A DNA stretch of 64,000 nt from CAILHX01 sp046155285. Lineage in GTDB: Bacteria > Pseudomonadota > Gammaproteobacteria > Burkholderiales > Methylophilaceae. The position numbers and the translations under genes were made by a program. Location of the stretch: positions 62,001-126,000 of the forward strand of contig JBJXEA010000017.1 of the NCBI GenBank assembly GCA_046155285.1, in the 5' to 3' direction. The notes beneath the pieces are model-generated. The model saw nothing but the letters and a program-made list of their open reading frames with translations, was not told where the DNA came from and made no database searches. This document shows positions 43,910-52,331 of the stretch, in pieces (position 1 is the first letter of the stretch; each line of letters opens with the position of its first letter).

Positions 43910-44323
43910 TCAAGCATCTAGGCCATCCAGCACCATCTCCGCTGCTCTCAGCACAGCCTTCGCCTTATTCTGCGTTTCCATCCATTCGCTGTCCGGCACT
44001 GAATCCGCGACGATACCCGCCCCGGCCTGCACATAGAGCGTGCCGTCCTTGACCACAGCGGTACGGATGGCGATGGCCAGATCCATGTCGCCGTTGAAGC
44101 CCAGATAGCCCACCGCACCGGCGTAGATGCCGCGCTTGGTCGGTTCCAGTTCATCAATGATTTCCATCGCCCTTACCTTGGCGGCACCGGACACGGTACC
44201 GGCGGGGAAGGTGGCCTTGAGTACATCAATCGCGTCCAACCCCGCTTTGAGCTTGCCTTCGACGTTGGAGACGATGTGCATGACGTGGGAGCGCGGTAGG
44301 ATGTGCTGAAGCATGAAGCGCAT
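43910..44323 (-). pseudogene. C-terminal fragment of anthranilate synthase component I (trpE), copy B
   Basis: 137 residues, same chimeric start (MRFMLQHILPRSHVMHIVSN) as copy A and the same TrpE C-terminal sequence, differing at a few residues (EGKL for EDKL, KAKAVL for KARAVL) and ending LDA instead of LDDQVHQ. The full N-terminal TrpE is missing, so it is a remnant. It lies just downstream of the RND pump gene, whose stop codon falls inside the same repeat. Confidence 0.85.
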
Positions 44324-44389
44324 GATTCGAATATTGTGATGTCCCGCGATTGTTGCGCTTGGCTTTGCTTAGCAGCAACCTACATTTTT
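43923..44389. repeat. 467-bp direct repeat, copy B
   Basis: Second copy of the repeat at 42758-43224, same orientation, with no gaps. Its outer end overlaps the last codons of the RND pump gene: the final Met codon and stop codon of that gene are repeat sequence. Between the copies are the toxin-antitoxin pair, its operator and a short intergenic palindrome (698 bp). Confidence 0.92.
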
Positions 44390-47300
44390 CTCCGCGCCTG
44401 CCACCCCAATACCAGCGAATACACCGCCGGCACTACCACCAGCGTCAACAAAGTAGAAGTAATCATCCCGCCTATCACCGCCACGGATAGAGGCCCATTG
44501 GTTTCAGTGCCTGCGCCAAAGCCCAGCGCAGCAGGCAACAGCGCCAGAATAATCGTGGCAGAGGTCATCAGCACTGGTCTTAACCGGATAGGGCAAGCTT
44601 CGCGCAGGGCATCGTCTATGGCTGTGCCTTTTTCTCGTAATTGATTGGTCAAGTCCACCAGCAAAATCGAGTTTTTGGCGACCAAACCTATCAGCAACAC
44701 CAGCCCTATCATGGAAAAGATGTTGAGGGTGTGGCCGGTGAGCCATAGCGCAGCGACACCGCCGATGATGGCGAGCGGTTGCGCGAGCATGATGATGAAG
44801 GGTTGCAGAAAGGAGTTGAACTGGCTTGCCAGCACCATATAGAGCAGTATCATTGCCAGAGCAAAGGTAAAAGTCATGGTTTTTTTGGTTTTTTCGAACT
44901 CTTCTGCCTGCCCGATAAACTTGATGCTGTATCCGGGTGGCAGCAATTGCGCGGCGGTCTCGCGCACCTTGGTGACGGCATCACCCAACGGCACTAGCGG
45001 CGTAGAAGAAAAATTGGCGGCGTATTGCAGGTCATAACGGGCTATCACCACCGCACCTAACTCTTGCTTGAAACTGGCGACGCTATCCAAACGCACCATC
45101 TCGCCATTCTTGGTTCGAAGAAAAATTTTCGACATATCGGAAGGCTGGCGGAATTCGCCGTCTTTGGCTTTGATGCGAATCACATAGCGCTCGCCGTCGC
45201 CGGGCTGGTCGTTATATCTTGCCACATCTACGCCACCGGTGAGCATGCTGAGCGTGAGCGCGACATCTTGTGCGGTCAGCCCCAGACTGGCAGCGCGGGT
45301 ACGGTCTAACTGCATGATGAGTTGCGGCAGGTCTAGCTGTACGTCTAAATCCATCTTGCCGAAACTGGGGTCGTTATTGATCTTCTCTTGCAATGCACGC
45401 GCGAGGCTGGCGACTTGATCTAGGTTAGGGCCGGATAAGTTGAATTGCAGCGGGTCGCCGCGTTGCCCTTGAATCAGCGGCACCGGCGCGGGGAAGGCTT
45501 TGATGCCGGGGATACGCGCCAACTCTTCGCGCAATTGCTTGATGGTTTCTTGTTGCTTGATGTTGCGCTGGTCGCGGTCTTGCATACGCACGTTGGCGAA
45601 CGCTTGATTGACTTGTCCAGACTGACCGAAACCAATCGCGGTGAAATAAGTGGCAATTTCCGGATGCGTGGAGAGCACTTTTTCGACATCCAGCAATCTG
45701 CTGCTGGTGTATTCGATACTAGAACCTAAAGGCGTTTTCATGTTGATGATGAAGCGCCCTTCGTCTTCCTGCGGTACAAATTCTTTTTTCACCGCTTGAA
45801 AAAACCAAGCGCTGGAGAGCACGGTAAGTACAGTGATAAGTACTACTTTCCAGCGATGTTGCAGCGCCAATCGCAACAGGTGAGCATAGGCTTCATCCAT
45901 ACGCGCAAAGAATCTATCCAGCGCAAAGTACAAGCGACCGTGTTTTTCTCCTACATTGAGATAGCGCGAACACAACATCGGCGTGAGCGTGACCGAAACA
46001 AATAGCGACACCAGTACGCCAAAGGTGACCACTACCGCAAAGGATTTGAAAAACTGACCGATGATGCCGCTCAGAAAGATGACCGGCGCGAAAATGCATA
46101 CCAGCGAAAACGTCGCTGCCAGCACCGCAAAAACGACTTCTTTGCTGCCGCTGAGTGCGGCACTGATCGGGTCTGGGTCAACTTTTTCGCGGTGGCGATG
46201 GATATTCTCCAAAACAACAATCGAGTCATCCACCACCACGCCGATGAGCAGCAGCAAGGCGAGCAGCGTCATGATATTGAAAGTGAATCCGGCGAAATAC
46301 ATCACCGCCACCGCACCCATCAGCGACACCGGAATGGCGAGCGAAATGATGAGCGTGGCGCGTAGTGAGCGCAAAAAAAACAGCACGATGAGCGCCGCCA
46401 GCAGCGTACCGAGGATCAAATGCTCTTTCAGCGCCTTGATGATTTCCTGAATATACAGCGCGTCGTTGGAGGCGACTTCCAGCGTCATGCCGGGCGGCAG
46501 TTGCGGGCGTATCTCCTCGTCCAGTCTGCGTTTGGCTTCTTCGATGATGGCGACGGTGTTGGCATTAGTCACCTTAATCAAGCCCAAACCCACCGTGGGC
46601 TTGCCATTAAACCGTGCTAACTGACGAAAATCTCCCAAACCGTCTTCAACCTCAGCCACGTCTTTGAGCCTTACCGGTGCTTTATTACGATAAGAAATAA
46701 TCATCTCTTGCAAATCGGTAAGCTTATGAAACTCCATATCCAGCTTGAACAGATGCTCGCTCTTGATTCCTACCAGAAATCCGCCCGCTACTTGCAAATG
46801 TTCTCTATCAAACGCGGCTTGCATGTCTTGTGCGGTAATGGCGAAGGCGGCCATTTGCGCCGGAATCAGGTTGACGCGTATGGTGCGGTCACGGCGGCCA
46901 CCTAGGCGCACTTCGCCCACGCCGTTGATGGTTTCCAGCTTCTTCTTCAACACGTTCAGCGCATATTGATTGAGCTGTTGCTGGGTGCGGTCGCCGCGCA
47001 AGGCCAGCCACATGATGGGCGAAGCGCCGGTTTCCACTTTGGCCACTACTGGCGGATCGGCATCCTCTGGCAGGCGGCGCATGACTTGATTCACCTTGGC
47101 TTGCACCTCGTTGAAAGCCACGTCTATGCGCTTATCCAGCGCAAAGGTAATGGTCACGTTAGACGCCCCCGGGCTGGAGGTGGATTGGATGTGCTCGATG
47201 CCGGGAACGCTATTGACCGAAGTCTCGATGAGGTTGGTGATGCTGGTATCTATGATTTCTGGATTGGCGCCTTTGAGCGTGGTGGTGACCGAAATGATGG

Positions 47301-47427
47301 GGAACTCAATGAAAGGTAATCTATCCACGCCGATGCGTTGATAGCTGATGATGCCAAACAGCACCAGCACCGCAGACAGCATCCACGCCAACACGTGGCG
47401 TTTGATGGATAACTCTGGGAGCGTCAC
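44380..47427 (-). CDS. RND efflux pump, inner-membrane permease (HAE-1-like)
   Basis: 1015 residues, two repeats of six membrane segments with large periplasmic loops. Start SIKRHVLAWMLSAVLVLFGIISYQRIGVDRLP. The proton-relay aspartates are in IGVVVDDSIVVLENIHRHRE (near residue 395). SPGASNVTITFALDKRIDVAFNEVQAKV is typical of the multidrug HAE-1 group rather than metal pumps, whose extra charged residues are absent. Its start overlaps the adaptor stop by 4 bp. No outer-membrane factor lies beside it, so it must borrow a TolC-type channel. The C-terminal QARRKM end lies in the repeat at 43923-44389. Confidence 0.93.
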   Translation of the reverse strand: MTLPELSIKRHVLAWMLSAVLVLFGIISYQRIGVDRLPFIEFPIISVTTTLKGANPEIIDTSITNLIETSVNSVPGIEHIQSTSSPGASNVTITFALDKRIDVAFNEVQAKVNQVMRRLPEDADPPVVAKVETGASPIMWLALRGDRTQQQLNQYALNVLKKKLETINGVGEVRLGGRRDRTIRVNLIPAQMAAFAITAQDMQAAFDREHLQVAGGFLVGIKSEHLFKLDMEFHKLTDLQEMIISYRNKAPVRLKDVAEVEDGLGDFRQLARFNGKPTVGLGLIKVTNANTVAIIEEAKRRLDEEIRPQLPPGMTLEVASNDALYIQEIIKALKEHLILGTLLAALIVLFFLRSLRATLIISLAIPVSLMGAVAVMYFAGFTFNIMTLLALLLLIGVVVDDSIVVLENIHRHREKVDPDPISAALSGSKEVVFAVLAATFSLVCIFAPVIFLSGIIGQFFKSFAVVVTFGVLVSLFVSVTLTPMLCSRYLNVGEKHGRLYFALDRFFARMDEAYAHLLRLALQHRWKVVLITVLTVLSSAWFFQAVKKEFVPQEDEGRFIINMKTPLGSSIEYTSSRLLDVEKVLSTHPEIATYFTAIGFGQSGQVNQAFANVRMQDRDQRNIKQQETIKQLREELARIPGIKAFPAPVPLIQGQRGDPLQFNLSGPNLDQVASLARALQEKINNDPSFGKMDLDVQLDLPQLIMQLDRTRAASLGLTAQDVALTLSMLTGGVDVARYNDQPGDGERYVIRIKAKDGEFRQPSDMSKIFLRTKNGEMVRLDSVASFKQELGAVVIARYDLQYAANFSSTPLVPLGDAVTKVRETAAQLLPPGYSIKFIGQAEEFEKTKKTMTFTFALAMILLYMVLASQFNSFLQPFIIMLAQPLAIIGGVAALWLTGHTLNIFSMIGLVLLIGLVAKNSILLVDLTNQLREKGTAIDDALREACPIRLRPVLMTSATIILALLPAALGFGAGTETNGPLSVAVIGGMITSTLLTLVVVPAVYSLVLGWQARRKM

Positions 47428-48503
47428 TGCAGTTTCACCTTGGCCTTGTCGGTCAAGTAGGCCGCGCCGTCCACGGCCACCGTTTCACCCGCTTTTAAGC
47501 CTGCTGTAATTTCCACCAAGCCCTCTTGACGCAATCCCACTTTGACGATGCGTTGGCTGGCAAGACTGTTTTGTATCACGTACACCACCTCACCCGCGGG
47601 GCGCAGCACCACACTGGCTTCCGGCACCACCACCGCGTCTTTATGCTCGCCTAAGACAACAGTGCCATTAACGCTAGCGCCGCCTTGCCAGCCCGTTTGG
47701 TTGATTACATCCACAATCACGTCAGCGGAGCGGCTCTCGCCAATCAGCGGTTTGATTTCTTTAATCACGCTGTTGAATACCTTGTCTGGCAGGGTGGGCG
47801 TAGTCAGGCGCACGGCTTGCCCAGAATGCAACTTAGCGGCGACGCCTTCGGGAAAAGGCAGATGTGCGCGTAGTTTTTGTGTGCCGATAAGCTCAAACAG
47901 CGCATCGCCTTGTTTGACGAAATCGCCAGGCGACACCAGTTGTTTTTCCACGCGCCCATCTATCGGCGAAAACACGCGGGTTTTACTGCTGTTATGCGCC
48001 ACCGTGGCCATATGCGCTCTTGCGCCTTCCAGTTGCTCAAGCAAGGCATTTTGTTCCGTGGTGGTAGTGTCAAGTGCATTCTGCGAAATGAAGTTTTTTT
48101 GTACCAGCTTCTGGTTGCGCTCCACCATGCGGCCTTGATTCGCCAAAAGCGCCTCGATGCGCCCGATTTCGGCCTGCGCTTCGCGCTTTTGCAGCTCGTA
48201 ATCGGTGGCATCCAGCACCGCGATCAACTGCCCCCTCTTTACCGTCTGTCCCGCGTGCGCCAACACTTGCAGCACTTTGCCGGAAACCTCCGCCCCCATG
48301 CCGGGATTGACCAGGCTTTCCATAGAACCCACAGTTTCCTCCGTGATTTCCAACGTTTTGCTGGCAGATTGGGTGACGGTGACCAGCGCTACGGGATGCG
48401 CCACTGGCGCTACAGTTTCTTGTTTTTTGCTGCACGCAGTGAATAACAGCACAGCCAGTATGGCTGGTAACAAGCCAATGGGGCGCTTGATTAAGATACT
48501 CAT
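47424..48503 (-). CDS. RND efflux periplasmic adaptor (membrane fusion protein), lipoprotein
   Basis: 359 residues from the ATG at 48503, which overlaps the ampD stop as ATGA. An ATG six codons earlier (48521) has a better-looking GGGAG site, so the start is uncertain. Lipoprotein signal with lipobox FTAC. Barrel-sandwich halves flank a coiled-coil hairpin (VLAHAGQTVKRGQLIAVLD, then IGRIEALLANQGRMVERNQK, then VFSPIDGRVEKQLVSPGDFV). It couples the pump to the outer-membrane channel. Confidence 0.92.
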   Translation of the reverse strand: MSILIKRPIGLLPAILAVLLFTACSKKQETVAPVAHPVALVTVTQSASKTLEITEETVGSMESLVNPGMGAEVSGKVLQVLAHAGQTVKRGQLIAVLDATDYELQKREAQAEIGRIEALLANQGRMVERNQKLVQKNFISQNALDTTTTEQNALLEQLEGARAHMATVAHNSSKTRVFSPIDGRVEKQLVSPGDFVKQGDALFELIGTQKLRAHLPFPEGVAAKLHSGQAVRLTTPTLPDKVFNSVIKEIKPLIGESRSADVIVDVINQTGWQGGASVNGTVVLGEHKDAVVVPEASVVLRPAGEVVYVIQNSLASQRIVKVGLRQEGLVEITAGLKAGETVAVDGAAYLTDKAKVKLQ

Positions 48504-49051
48504 GATGGTAATTTGTCCCATTCAAAAAATTCTCCCGGATCGGTTTTTCGTCCAGGAGCAATATCGCTGTGTCCCGCGATGGAGGTAATCGGATAGGCGC
48601 ATTTTAGCGCGGTTACCAGTTGCCGCAGTGTGACATATTGTGCGGCTGCAAAGGGTTCAAAATCTGAGCCTTCCAGCTCTATGCCTATGGAAAAATCGTT
48701 GCAGTTGTCGCGCCCTTGCCAGCTTGAGACTCCGGCATGCCAAGCGCGTTCAGTGCAGGGGACGAATTGCAGCAGTTCACCATCGCGACGGATGAAAAAG
48801 TGCGACGACACTGTGCGCTGGTAAATCTCGCGGTAGTAAGGATGTTCATCAGGATTCAGGCCATTGGTAAACAGCTGTATCACGCCATCGCCCCCGTATT
48901 CACTGGGCGGCAGACTGATGTTGTGAATCACAATCAGGCTAATCTGCACACCATCAGGCCGTGCATTTTGGTTGGGCGAGTGGATAAATCGTGCGGTTTC
49001 AACCAGGCCTTGTGGCGAAATTTTGAGATTAGACTTTTCTAAACTAGACAT
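48500..49051 (-). CDS. ampD: 1,6-anhydro-N-acetylmuramyl-L-alanine amidase AmpD
   Basis: 183 residues, cytoplasmic. It cleaves the peptide from anhydro-muropeptides during cell-wall recycling and so limits AmpR-type beta-lactamase induction. Zinc ligands: first histidine in LIVIHNISLPP (H43), and the C-terminal AGHSDIAPGRKTDPG histidine and aspartate. SFFIRRDG-like SHFFIRRDGELLQFV and RAWHAGVSSW are conserved. It begins the ampD-adaptor-pump run. Confidence 0.95.
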   Translation of the reverse strand: MSSLEKSNLKISPQGLVETARFIHSPNQNARPDGVQISLIVIHNISLPPSEYGGDGVIQLFTNGLNPDEHPYYREIYQRTVSSHFFIRRDGELLQFVPCTERAWHAGVSSWQGRDNCNDFSIGIELEGSDFEPFAAAQYVTLRQLVTALKCAYPITSIAGHSDIAPGRKTDPGEFFEWDKLPS

Positions 49052-49096
49052 GGCGAATCAAGCTAGAATTGAGTCGTTGTTGAATTAACACTCCAC

Positions 49097-49201
49097 CGTC
49101 ATTCCCGCGTAGGCGGGAATCCAGCCAAACGTCCATGCAATAAAGTGAGGCCATGCCCTCCACGTAGGCTGAACTGGATTCCCGCCTACGCGGGAATGAC
49201 G
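49097..49201. repeat. Composite inverted-repeat element, copy 2
   Basis: Perfect 28-bp inverted terminal arms (49097-49124 and 49174-49201) bracket a 49-bp core. The left arm is identical to the left arm of copy 1 at 28940, and the two cores begin with the same CCAAA. Each arm is itself a hairpin (ATTCCCGC/GCGGGAAT). It lies between divergent ampD and the Na/Ca antiporter, ending about 35 bp before the latter's start, so it may be in its leader. Confidence 0.88.
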
Positions 49202-49236
49202 TGTCACTTTTAATACGCACTCTTCGAGGGGATATC

Positions 49237-50238
49237 ATGGTTTTCGTCACGCTGGTCGTCATGTTGGTAGTGATTCTAATTGCTGCCGAAGTTTTCACCA
49301 ATGCATTAGAACATCTGGGCGAAAAGCTCAAAATTTCGGAAGGCGTGACCGGCTCGATTTTTGCCGCCGTCGGCACGGCGCTGCCAGAAACCTTGGTGCC
49401 GATTCTCGCCTTGACCGCAGGCACCGCCAACGTGCATGTGAACGAAGAAATCGGCGTGGGAGCGATACTGGGCGCGCCCTTGATGCTTTCCACCCTATCC
49501 ATCTCCCTATTGGCGTTTGCGGTACTGAAAAAACGTGGTGTTGGTGGACATTTCAATCCCGAAAAAACCGGATTCACACGAGATTTGAATTTCTTTATCG
49601 TGGCTTTTGGTTTCGCTACCGTGGCACTGTTTATTCCCCACACTTTGCCTGCCATACGTTTTGCGCTGGCGGCGGCTTTGGTGTTGATCTATTTCATCTA
49701 CATCATGATGACTTTGCGTGCTTCCAAAAGTCTGGTCGCAGAAGGCCACGGCACGGAAGCCGAAGAACCTATGTTTTTATGTCGCATCGGCTTGCCCAAT
49801 AACCTCATCGTCATCGTGCTGCAAATCGTACTGGGGCTGGGCTTGTTGGTCGCGGGTGCAAAAGGTTTTATCAACGGCGTAGAAGAAGCCGCTCAAATCA
49901 TCGGCATCTCGGCGCTGCTGCTGTCGTTGCTCATTATTCCTATTGCTACCGAGCTGCCGGAAAAAGTGAACAGCATTTTGTGGATACGCAAACACAAAGA
50001 TACGCTGGCCTTCGGCAACATCACGGGAGCTATGGTGTTTCAAGGCACTTTGCTGCCAGCGATAGGCATCATGCTTACCCCGTGGGAGCCGCGCCACGAG
50101 GTGCTAGCCGGGGTGATTATTACGCTCTTGGGAGCAATCTGGCTACGTTTCGCCATTAGCCGCGGCCAGCTTAAGGTGTGGCATGTGTGGATAAATGGCG
50201 CGATGTATGTGACTTATTTGGTGATTGCGCTGGCTTAA
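49237..50238 (+). CDS. Sodium:calcium antiporter family protein (CaCA)
   Basis: 333 residues from the ATG at 49237, preceded by GAGGGGA; an upstream GTG at 49201 falls in the repeat and is unlikely. About ten membrane segments. The two alpha-repeats show GTALPETLVPILAL (near residue 48) and PIATELPEKVNSILW (near 235), the duplicated acidic motifs of the CaCA superfamily. The transported ion is not certain; YrbG-like Ca2+ exchange is the default. Its stop shares TTAA with the convergent lpxO-like gene. Confidence 0.87.
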   Translation: MVFVTLVVMLVVILIAAEVFTNALEHLGEKLKISEGVTGSIFAAVGTALPETLVPILALTAGTANVHVNEEIGVGAILGAPLMLSTLSISLLAFAVLKKRGVGGHFNPEKTGFTRDLNFFIVAFGFATVALFIPHTLPAIRFALAAALVLIYFIYIMMTLRASKSLVAEGHGTEAEEPMFLCRIGLPNNLIVIVLQIVLGLGLLVAGAKGFINGVEEAAQIIGISALLLSLLIIPIATELPEKVNSILWIRKHKDTLAFGNITGAMVFQGTLLPAIGIMLTPWEPRHEVLAGVIITLLGAIWLRFAISRGQLKVWHVWINGAMYVTYLVIALA

Positions 50239-51134
50239 GCGACCCAAATCAGCGCGACCAAACCCGCAATCAATGCAATTTTGGTAAGCTTGTACGCGGT
50301 GCGGTTCCAGCGTTTATAGCGGCGGCGGTATTGGCCGATGACCCACACGTAGTGAAACAAGCGGTTGAACAGGCCGGTTTGGTCGCCTTCCTGATTGGGT
50401 GAGCTGGCGGCGGTGATCAGCGTGCTGCCTAGAAAGTGGTTCACCGCTTGCGCCCAGTTGAAGCGCATCGGCCTCTCAATGTCGCAGAATAAAATGATGC
50501 GGTCTATGTCCGTGGTGTTGCGGGCTTCGTGGATGTAGGTCTCGTCAAACATCACGCATTCGCCGTCGCGCCAACTGTAGTCTTGCCCATCCACCTTGAT
50601 GTAACAGCCGTCGTTGTTGGGCGTTACCAACCCTAAGTGATAGCGAATAGAACCGGCGTAGGGGTCGCGGTGCGGGTTGAGTACACCATCGGGTGGCAAC
50701 TCGGCGAACATCGCGGCTTTGATGGTGGGAATACCCCGCAGCAAAGCCACGGTGTTGGGGCAGAGAATGGCCGCTGAGGGGTGATTGGCGTCGTACCATT
50801 TCAAATAAAAGCGCTTCCAGCCGGTCTTGAAGAAGGAATTAAAACTGGCATCGTTGTTATTTTGTGCGGCCTGAATGCGCTGTTGTTCGCGCAAATTGAT
50901 TGCCTCGTCACGGATGATTTTCCAGTTTGCTGCCAGTGGCGCCAATTCAGGAAACTGGCTGACAGCCACATAGGGGTTGGCTTTGACCTTGGAAAATGCG
51001 TACATGAACACGTTGATGGGTGCCATGAAGGCGGACAGGTCGAAGAGCTGTTTCATCAGCTTGTGACGCACTTGGCCACGAAAATGCACGTAGCTGACCG
51101 AGCCTAAAAGTAAGGCGATAAAAAACCATTTCAT
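50235..51134 (-). CDS. lpxO: Aspartyl/asparaginyl beta-hydroxylase family, LpxO-like
   Basis: 299 residues from the ATG at 51134. An N-terminal membrane segment, the Fe/2-oxoglutarate motif NPHRDPYAG (first histidine and aspartate) and the second histidine in ETYIHEARN, then RIILFCDIERPM, and a C-terminal hydrophobic segment. LpxO hydroxylates the secondary acyl chain of lipid A at the inner membrane. Membrane anchors at both ends fit LpxO better than the soluble peptide hydroxylases. The PP0621-like gene is 4 bp upstream. Confidence 0.87.
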   Translation of the reverse strand: MKWFFIALLLGSVSYVHFRGQVRHKLMKQLFDLSAFMAPINVFMYAFSKVKANPYVAVSQFPELAPLAANWKIIRDEAINLREQQRIQAAQNNNDASFNSFFKTGWKRFYLKWYDANHPSAAILCPNTVALLRGIPTIKAAMFAELPPDGVLNPHRDPYAGSIRYHLGLVTPNNDGCYIKVDGQDYSWRDGECVMFDETYIHEARNTTDIDRIILFCDIERPMRFNWAQAVNHFLGSTLITAASSPNQEGDQTGLFNRLFHYVWVIGQYRRRYKRWNRTAYKLTKIALIAGLVALIWVA

Positions 51135-51138
51135 GAAA

Positions 51139-51345
51139 TTATTTGCGCTCCAAAAAGTGCACTTCTGAGCAATAGAACTGTGCTTGGCTGGAAATAGCCT
51201 CGGCCTTGGGAATATGCACGCCACACACCGCGCAAGCCACCATGTCGTCGGTTTTCTCGGTTGGAGGAGCGCTTGGTCTCTGCTGGCGCTTGAGCAGCGT
51301 GATAACTAACCAAGCGATCACCGCGAATATCAAAAATTTAGTCAT
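51139..51345 (-). CDS. PP0621-like small membrane protein with zinc-finger-like cysteines
   Basis: 68 residues from the ATG at 51345. One membrane segment (KFLIFAVIAWLVITLL), a basic proline-rich linker, then MVACAVCGVHIPKAEA and FYCSEVHF, a CxxC...C pattern suggesting a small metal-binding knuckle. This matches what I recall as the PP0621 family of unknown function. It probably shares a transcript with lpxO. The ECF-like sigma gene is divergent, 45 bp away. Confidence 0.75.
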   Translation of the reverse strand: MTKFLIFAVIAWLVITLLKRQQRPSAPPTEKTDDMVACAVCGVHIPKAEAISSQAQFYCSEVHFLERK

Positions 51346-51390
51346 GCCAACATTGTACCCAAAAATTGCCACCTGCTATGATGCTGGCCT

Positions 51391-51945
51391 ATGGCAACCC
51401 CTGAAGAACTCTCAGACTTTCTGGCGCAGACCGAACGGCGTGCTTTCAAGCACGCCACCTATGCCGTGCGTGACGATCACGCGGCGCTGGACATCGTGCA
51501 GGATGCCATGATGCGACTGGCGGAGAAGTATGGCCAGAAGCCTGCAAACGAGCTGCCCATGCTGTTTCAACGTATTTTGCAAAACGCGATTCTGGATTTT
51601 TTCCGCCGCCGCAAGGTACGCAATATGTGGATGACACCGCTCTCGGCATTTTCCAACGAAGAGGACGATAATGATCCACTGGAAACACTTGCGGGAGACG
51701 ATGACGGGGCGAATGAACCTACGCAGCAGATAGACCGCAAACAGACCATGAAGTTGATAGAGAAAGCACTCACCAAGCTGCCCTCACGTCAACGCGAGGC
51801 CTTTGTGCTGCGTTATTGGCAGGAGTTGGACGTGGCAGAAACCGCGAGCATCATGGGGTGTTCTGAGGGGAGCGTTAAGACCCATTGTTCACGCGCGGTT
51901 CATGCGCTTAGCACAAGCCTGCGAGCCAAAGGAGTATCACTATGA
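51391..51945 (+). CDS. RNA polymerase sigma factor, sigma-70/ECF family
   Basis: 184 residues. Region 2 is HAALDIVQDAMMRLAEKYG through LFQRILQNAILDFFRRRKVRN, and region 4 is KLPSRQREAFVLRYWQELDVAETASIMGCSEGSVKTHCSRAVHAL, with an acidic linker (NEEDDNDPLETLAGDDDGAN) between. Region 3 is absent, so it is ECF-like. The next gene starts in its stop codon (ATGA) and encodes a single-span membrane protein, placed where an anti-sigma factor would be expected. Target promoters are unknown. Confidence 0.9.
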   Translation: MATPEELSDFLAQTERRAFKHATYAVRDDHAALDIVQDAMMRLAEKYGQKPANELPMLFQRILQNAILDFFRRRKVRNMWMTPLSAFSNEEDDNDPLETLAGDDDGANEPTQQIDRKQTMKLIEKALTKLPSRQREAFVLRYWQELDVAETASIMGCSEGSVKTHCSRAVHALSTSLRAKGVSL

Positions 51946-52331
51946 CAAATCAAACACTCAATCAAGAAGAAAACATCGCACGCAAAATCGTAGCATTGCT
52001 GGATGAAAGTGCACAGGACTTGGATGCGGCTACTTTGTCACGCCTTGCTACAAGCCGCAAACAAGCCGTGGCGGCGCTGGGGCAGCCGCAGAGTGTGCTT
52101 CAGCCCGCATTCGCAGGGTGGCATCAATTGCAACAGCTTTCTGAGCATGGTCAACGTTTTTGGTTGCTGGTTATTATGCTGCTGGCGGCACTGGCGGCCA
52201 TGTTTGGATCGCACTGGAGCACTCAGCGCAACATTGACACCGACAGCCAACTGCTGGCTGCCGAATTACCCCCAGAAGCCTATGCCGATAAGGAATTTGT
52301 GACATGGTTAGAAGCTACCTCGCGGCAATAA
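51942..52331 (+). CDS. DUF3619-like single-span protein, possible anti-sigma factor
   Basis: 129 residues. A cytoplasmic N-terminus of about 65 residues (NIARKIVALLDESAQDLDAA) is followed by one membrane segment (FWLLVIMLLAALAAMFGS) and a short outer part rich in acidic residues ending WLEATSRQ. The family name is recalled, not searched. Topology and coupling to the sigma gene fit a membrane anti-sigma factor, although no ZAS or RskA motif is visible. It overlaps the next gene by 28 bp. Confidence 0.72.
   Translation: MTNQTLNQEENIARKIVALLDESAQDLDAATLSRLATSRKQAVAALGQPQSVLQPAFAGWHQLQQLSEHGQRFWLLVIMLLAALAAMFGSHWSTQRNIDTDSQLLAAELPPEAYADKEFVTWLEATSRQ

Noticed and set aside
42758..44389. Composite transposon
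   Set aside because: The repeats are direct copies of a trpE fragment, with no transposase, no terminal inverted repeats and no visible target duplication.
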